A stretch of DNA of 64,000 bases, from assembly GCA_029582265.1 (NCBI GenBank), contig CM055822.1:46353916-46417915 (forward strand). Reading direction: 5' to 3'. Within the stretch, counting starts at the first letter, position 1. Each line of letters opens with the position of its first letter. Positions 58,761-64,000 of the stretch are shown piece by piece. Below the pieces are notes generated by a model. The model was not told the DNA's origin. It did no database searches and saw only the letters and a list, made by a program, of their open reading frames with translations. This stretch comes from Zoroaster sp. YZ-2022. Lineage: Eukaryota > Echinodermata > Asteroidea > Forcipulatida > Zoroasteridae. Made by a program: the position numbers and the translations under genes.

Positions 58761-59144
58761 GATATAGTAACCCGAATGATGATTATCCTTAGAAATATAT
58801 CGAAAGTGTTCACCAAACGGCTCTTTGCTGTTGTTGTAGGGATCGTTCGTCCAGTTTGCGGTTCAGCTCCACCAGCCTGGTCTTCACCTAGTCAGCTGCA
58901 TTAAAAGGAAAACGTGTCAAATGTAAGACCCCAACGGCAGATTAATCTCAAGTTAAGGTGATGAGACTAAAGCGTTACTCTGCCTCCGGATGTACGGATA
59001 CCCCCACGCGTCCACCACAAATGGACCTTAGCACATCTGCAAACGACGATGAAGTTTCAAGCTGCCCCCACTGTCAGATGCACCTGGTCTTTAAGGTCGT
59101 TCTGGTAAATGTGATCGTTCGACAGAAAATGTCAGCCGGAACCA

Positions 59145-59616
59145 TCACATAGTTCCTTGAGTGTTGAATTCAAAACGGCTATCTGGCGATTGACGACGAA
59201 GTTTCGTGTCTGGCAAATCCTCGACAGCACGAAATGAACCTCTGGATTTTGGACCCGTAACTGCCTGGACGCGGCCTTTGAAGACTACCATGTAGCTCCT
59301 CAGCTCCAGCCGTGCTTTTTGCCTTACTGATGTCATTAACACCGCCATGCAAAACAGCAACATCCAGCTTTTGTACTGACATGACGATGCTAAGATCCTG
59401 CATAGAGCTGCCATCTTTGCCCCACCATATACATTTACCTCGACCTTTAGGAAGGACGGCCAAGCAAACTTGGTAATACCCTTGAACATGGAGTCCGACA
59501 CTAGTAAGATTGACTTCTTTATCGGTCATGGCACGCACCTCATAATGTGTTGGGCCCTGGGGAAATAAGCAGCTGAACGCCCAGAGCTCAAAAGGAAACC
59601 CCTCGGCGTTGGGCAC
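59145..59616 (-). CDS. SGNH-hydrolase-like domain of the Ngaro-like element
   Basis: The frame from 59,616 gives LTSVGLHVQGYYQVCLAVLP then IVMSVQKLDVAVLHGG and VNDIS. The LHGGVNDI block corresponds to the G-x-ND box of SGNH/GDSL esterases, and an SVG-like start (near 59,500) to the GDS box. Such domains are known in Ngaro elements; their role is unknown. The expected nucleophile reads as Ser in TSVG. A frame change near 59,300 leads into FISCCRGFARHET. Confidence 0.6.
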
Positions 59617-59664
59617 ATAACCCTGATGTGGGAGGGTACCTCGAGGACTCCCTTCTGACCCGCC

Positions 59665-61650
59665 TCACTTAGACGCAGCGACTCTTGGAGCAGATGCCCT
59701 CACATGTGGCCACCATGGCCTGGGATGATAGTGCCTTGGGACAACTAGCGTCACAGATACGTTTCCCCACTCACGCAACAGCCGAAGAAGTGAAGGGATA
59801 AGGACGAAGGGGGGGAATACATACAACACCTCCCCTCTAGGGCAAGGCTGAGCAAACACATTCACACCCGCAGTGCCTTGAACTGGATATCTGGAGAAAA
59901 TTTTTAGAGGAAGTCCTGCTCTCCCTTTCGGTACATTTGACGGCAAGGCCATGAGGTCCCATGTGAACCCAGTATCGCCCCCAAACTCTTTTTGGAGGAA
60001 ACGCTACAGGGAGGGAGGCAGTCGTGAGTCTGCCATGGACAGCATCCTGGAGGGGGCATCGGCTGAATTTTCACTAGAGGGCACCCACTGGAGCCGCAGA
60101 TCAAAATTAGCCTCCAGAGTGAACGCAAATATGAGTCTCAAGACCCTCGCAAGAGCAGTCGACCTCGCCTTCAGACCAGACCATGCATGATATAGGCTAT
60201 CAGCGTCCACCTGAACATCTACCCTTCTGTCCCATAAATGGTCCATCACTGATGAGATGAGGACAAAATAAAGGGCCAAGGCCTCCTTGTAGCATATATC
60301 CTGACGTCTGTACCTCTGGTGGCCAGTAATCTCCGAAGGAAACTTCTTCCTTTTCGAGCGAAAGCACACCGCCCCATCTGTAGCCTGACGCGTCTGAACT
60401 AAGCCGCAATGTTAGATGTCGCTCTTGCCTCCAAGGGATTGGCTCCGAAACAGAATCAATGAACCGCCAGAAGAGAACTTCATCCCGTACTGGCTGCGGC
60501 AAGGGTACCAGTGCGACATCATCTAGTTTGGCCGTAAAGGCGCAACACTTCCGCACAAACAGCCGGGCAGCCGGGCAGCCGGGAACACTAGTACAAAGCT
60601 CTGACACTTCCCAATGAAACGCTGTATGGTCTTCAAATGCACTCCCTCCCCAGACAGAATATCTCTCTCACTCTAGCGAGTACAGCTTTTCTTTTTCTCC
60701 GGTAACCAAAATGATAAGGATTTTGAGCTGATGCCTAAACCCAAATGGACCATTCATGAAACAGGCTGCAACTGACTTTTCTTTAGGTTAATGAAATAGC
60801 CCAATTTAGATTGCATGTAGCACACCACGTACAAAGCCCGTGACGCCCTCTTGTAGGCCTCCTCTTCACCGGCACCCAACGGTCTCTCTGCAATTAATAA
60901 TCAAAACATTTTTTTTTTTTTTGTGTGTGTTTCAATTCCTATAGGCTTCAACAAAACGATCGTCAATCCAGACTTCTGTATGAATTCTGTTTTTTAGCCA
61001 GTTTGATAGACAAAACCCCATAGTAGAATAAATATAAGCGCTATTCTTAAGGCCAAACGGCAACGTTGAATCCACAAAGAAGAACCCCAGCCATTCAAAG
61101 CGGCAAAAAGTTTTTGACCTTTCAGTGAGGGAGATTTGCTTGTAACCTTGGGCATCGTCAGTTGCAGAGAAGAAGCCTCCTTTATTTATGGATTTGGCAA
61201 TATCTCCCAAGGGCACCAGTTTGAAAGGCGTGTCTTTACACCAAAGATTTGGACCTTTCATGGACAGTATTAGTCTGGGCTTGCTCGGTTCCACCGATAG
61301 CGCATTTACACACCTAGGGGGCGATACCTCGTTTACTGCCCCTAGAAGCTCCACTGAACCCTCTATCAAGCGCTTTATAATAGTGTCATTAATAAAATGA
61401 ACATACTGCCTGCAGACGGGAGCGTTCGAAAATACATGTGAGGCGGTGTGTCTGATTTAAAATTTCGGCCCCGGTATGTCCCCTGGAAGGGTTGGAAAAA
61501 TCTCGTACAAATCTACACCACCGTGTAACCAAGTCCCAACTTGTGCACTTATTCCCGGGCATTCGGCCAAAACGAGGTCCCAAATGTCCCGTTCTTCGTG
61601 CAAACTACCCTGCCACGAATAAATCGGGGTCGCGAAAGCGAAGGGCATTA
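59665..61650 (-). CDS. Reverse transcriptase-RNase H of the Ngaro-like element
   Basis: Minus strand, N to C: DIWDLVLAECPGISAQVGTW (61,590), VNALSVEPSKPRLILSMKGP (61,310), FFSATDDAQGYKQISL (61,170), FVDSTLPFGLKNSAYIYSTM (61,080, with the LPFGL box) and EVWIDDRFV (60,960, the catalytic xxDD box). There is a broken stretch at 60,930-60,610, then LRLSSDASGYRWGGVL (60,400; first RNase H Asp), YKEALALYFVL (60,290; Glu), VDVQVDADSLYHAW (60,225; Asp) and SENSADAPSR (60,070). DLMALPSN then GVNVFAQ, LYVFPPFVLIPSLLRLL and VVPRHYHPRPWWP close it (59,960-59,700). WIDDRF in place of YIDD fits the Ngaro type. Frames change about four times. Confidence 0.85.
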
Positions 61651-61959
61651 AAATCCGGCAAACAAATACCGGCTAAACCTCCGCCGGCTTTTGGGGCGGA
61701 CCCACACGGAGCATCTGCCGCCCTTCCTGATATATCAACCATGAATATCTCCCACGTTTCCGCTTTGAGGCCTGAGCTGCTACAGGATCAAAATAATACC
61801 TCAGATGAATACTCCCATGTATGATATTTGAGAATGTCCAAGTATCGCTTGTATGCCTGCAAGGGTAAGACAGGGAGAGAATGGGAAAGAAACAACCCAC
61901 TAAGAAACAGTTCATCAAGGGAAAACATGAGTCAAATCGTGACATACCATATTACAACT

Positions 61960-62350
61960 TTTATTTACTGGCACACATTCTGTGACAATTTCTTCCTTAT
62001 CTCTTTCCTTTTTTTTTTTTTTTTTTTTTTTTTCAGGAATAGGACATGGGCCTTACTAAATAGTTTTAATGGTACAATAGGGAGACAATTTATTTGTCAA
62101 TTTGAAAGCTCAGAGCTCCTGCGGTGTTTATGCCCGTTCGAAAGATTAGCCTACCGCCTTAGAACATATAACAATTCTCTGTATTTATTTTTTATTCGTC
62201 GACCTGCTCTTCTCCTTCTTCTCTTATGTATATATTTGTTGTTTTACTATTATAATCCTGATCATTGTTGTTTATATCATTAGTACTATAATTTGCTTAT
62301 CATTTTATTTATTATATTGTTATCATTATTGAAAGAACATCTGCTTTGCT
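61960..62350. other. AT-rich insertion-like stretch between gag and pol
   Basis: Low GC unlike its neighbours, with a run of about 26 T at 62,009-62,034 followed by CAG. It could be an inserted poly-A retroposon (minus strand) or simply spacer. No gene seen. Confidence 0.35.
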
Positions 62351-62398
62351 CTAGAATATGTCATCCCTTATCAGAGCCGGCTCCCCACTCTATATGAT

Positions 62399-62855
62399 TT
62401 ATTTGCAATCCCTGGCAAAATTCCCCCTTTTCTGACAACGGTAACATATGTCTCTCCCTCTGGGTGCTACGGGAGCACCTCGAGGCCCAAAAGGCTGCCG
62501 AAACTGCTGATAACCTGGCCTGTAACCCTGTCTGCCCCTCACTGAACTCGTCTGATTGGTCAAACGCCCTTTATTATCAATGGGTGGCGAAGCTAACCCC
62601 AGATGTTTCCTCGCGAACCGCAAACGTTTGTCTGAATCCTCTCCTGTTATAGACTTATAGATGTACATGGCAACGCCAAGCATCTTGGCCTCTACGTGTT
62701 TTGTACACTCGGATAAGAGGTTTAAATAGGTGTCTCTCCTTCAGATCCTCTGTTGTCAAGGGCACGAAATCCTCCACGTACTTACGGAGCAGAGACATTA
62801 CGTAAGCCACATTCCTATCGTAACCGGTCTCTGTACAGGCTCTCAACAGCTCCAT
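62399..62855 (-). CDS. Gag-like protein with zinc knuckle, Ngaro-like element
   Basis: The two overlapping frames MELLRACTETGYDRNVAYVM (62,855) and MLGVAMYIYKSITGEDSDKR (62,683) join after a one-base change. They end in a Gly/Arg/Pro/Gln-rich part and CYRCQKRGNFARDCK, a CCHC-type nucleic-acid-binding knuckle in which the usual His is Asn. Length is short; the N-terminus is probably further upstream. Confidence 0.65.
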
Positions 62856-62879
62856 TCGTAAGGGCTTGTGGACGTCCAG

Positions 62880-63470
62880 AGCTGATTTGGCCTGTATACC
62901 AAAACAATCAACCCAATGGAAGTTTCACCTTTAATTCATATCCATTTTTTACCTATTTATTCACTTTACCAGGGCTTGACCGGGGTTTCCTTCTTGTGGA
63001 GGGCGCCAATAACTCAAAAACCGCCTTTACGATCTATTTACCCGTTTTGTCATTTTTTTATTCATATTAATTTCTTTTATTGGGCATACAATTAAATGGA
63101 TTCCACAAGATGTCAAAAGGAAGAGGTACATTGTTCTTTATTACAACTTTATTCAACATTATAATTCGGTAGTCTAGAACAGACCTTCTGGTTACCTCTA
63201 AACGAATAACTGGCCAGGGGCATGTCCCCTTCTATTATCACTTGCACCCCCTACTGGGATAGGACCCAGGACACAGCAGGCTCAAGGCCGACGTCATGCA
63301 TAACGCTTAAGGCCGACGTCATGCATAAACGCTTAAAGCGCTAACCACTTTCCGTCGCCACATAGAGTAATTGAGCCGGGAATTTCCCCGCAAATTTGAT
63401 AAATGTAAGGACAGTTCCCTTGTTTATGTGGCTTTGCCTATAACAGAGCTCTTCCCCTCAATCTTAACTG
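62880..63470. other. 5' region of the Ngaro-like element, no gene seen
   Basis: Contains a 24-bp tandem repeat, AAGGCCGACGTCATGCATAA, at 63,281 and 63,310. Otherwise nothing recognised. Confidence 0.4.
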
Positions 63471-63474
63471 CAAC

Positions 63475-63935
63475 CAGCAGGGCTTCTCCCTTTCACACAC
63501 ATAGCCTAAAACCAGGCTTTCCCTGAACTTAATTCCGTACCATGAAAACAAGGCTTTCCACATTTAATTCTGTAGCGGGGCTTGTCCCCTTTTTAACATA
63601 ACCTAAAATGTATGTTTTTCCTCAAATTTATCTTTCACTAGCAGGGCTTTTCCCCTTTTTAACATAACCTAAAATGTAGGTTTTTCCTCAAATTTATCTT
63701 TCACTAGAGGGGCTTTTCCCCTTTTCACATAACCTAAAATGGCGGTTTACCCTCAGTTTTATCTTTCTCACACGGGGCTTTTCCCCCTTGCCACATTACC
63801 TGAAAAGGAGGTTTATCTCCACTTCCTCCTGTACCAGCAGGGCTTTTCCCTTTCTCCACATCACGACAGGGAAGATTTCCCTTTGTTTCATTTCAAACCA
63901 AAGGGGCTTTACCCTTCACCCATAACCTGGCTCTG
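63475..63935. repeat. Tandem repeat, ~68-bp unit
   Basis: About seven imperfect units with the core GCAGGGCTTTTCCCCTTTTT, AACATAACCTAAAATG and TTTTTCCTCAAATTTATC. The two units at 63,574-63,715 are almost identical and outer ones are worn. Placed upstream of gag in the Ngaro-like element. Confidence 0.8.
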
Positions 63936-64000
63936 GTTTGTTAAAACAATGTATTTGTAACCCGGGGGGTAAATTGCTATACTGTTTACGAGTTGAAACA

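Larger units (their letters stand above)
57060..63960 (-). mobile_element. Ngaro/DIRS-type tyrosine-recombinase retrotransposon, near complete
   Basis: On the minus strand the order is gag (62,855-62,399), RT and RNase H (61,650-59,665), SGNH hydrolase (59,616-59,145) and tyrosine recombinase (58,760-57,625). This order, the SGNH domain and the absence of an integrase are marks of Ngaro-like DIRS elements, which insert by recombinase. A roughly 68-bp tandem repeat lies upstream of gag (63,475-63,935), and a direct repeat lies downstream of the recombinase (57,082-57,170 and 57,310-57,390). These could be parts of the element's split repeats (inference). Several frame changes and an insertion-like stretch at 61,960-62,350 interrupt it. 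Confidence 0.85.

Noticed and set aside
61828..62283. 151-codon plus-strand frame
   Set aside because: It contains a poly-Phe run from a poly-T tract and lies antisense within the Ngaro-like element.

Overview
This is eukaryotic, intron- and repeat-rich genomic DNA with two 500-N scaffold gaps (21,819-22,318 and 53,465-53,964). The host genes encode a dermatan-sulfate epimerase-like protein and an SLC16-type transporter. The repeats include tRNA-derived SINEs, Penelope, Ngaro/DIRS, piggyBac, hAT and Harbinger-like elements, and there is a strong excess of the palindrome ACATGT/TACATGTA. Together these suggest a marine invertebrate, probably a deuterostome such as an echinoderm, hemichordate or lancelet. 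The sequence alone does not settle the species.

Layout. 0-9.8 kb: no host gene recognised. It is a mosaic of small terminal-inverted-repeat elements, including a 1.8 kb hAT-type element with an intact 8-bp target-site duplication, plus a SINE. 9.8-14.7 kb (+): a DSE/DSEL-like dermatan-sulfate epimerase, with a signal peptide, an epimerase domain holding the expected His/Tyr/His residues, then a sulfotransferase-like domain. It is broken by many frame changes. 14.7-21.8 kb: MITEs, SINE-like tRNA repeats and AT-rich DNA. 22.3-31 kb: nested palindromes and tandem duplications around an L2/CR1-like LINE fragment, then minisatellites. 31-35 kb: a Penelope-like fragment (GIY-YIG endonuclease, hammerhead-like motif) and a piggyBac copy. 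36.8-53.5 kb (+): a monocarboxylate-transporter-like (SLC16) gene. Four exons can be chained from conserved residues; the two internal junctions downstream are in matching phase. Its introns hold a LINE fragment, a Gypsy fragment, a second piggyBac copy, a 3.6 kb fold-back element, a 2.8 kb long-TIR element carrying an uncharacterised gene, and a striking hairpin element. 54-56.4 kb: a third piggyBac fragment and a Harbinger/DDE_4-like transposase relic. 57-64 kb (-): a nearly complete Ngaro/DIRS-type tyrosine-recombinase retroelement with gag, RT, RNase H, SGNH hydrolase and tyrosine recombinase.

Almost every recognisable coding region is interrupted by one-base frame changes, yet residues, splice sites, TIRs and target duplications are well kept. 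The two piggyBac copies carry different small indels at different places. I infer that many frame breaks may be assembly or base-calling errors rather than true pseudogene decay. Reads would be needed to prove it.

The most promising possibly undescribed system is the 47,991-50,800 element. It has roughly 370-bp terminal inverted repeats, a likely 9-bp target duplication with one mismatch, and a single conserved gene of unknown function on the minus strand.
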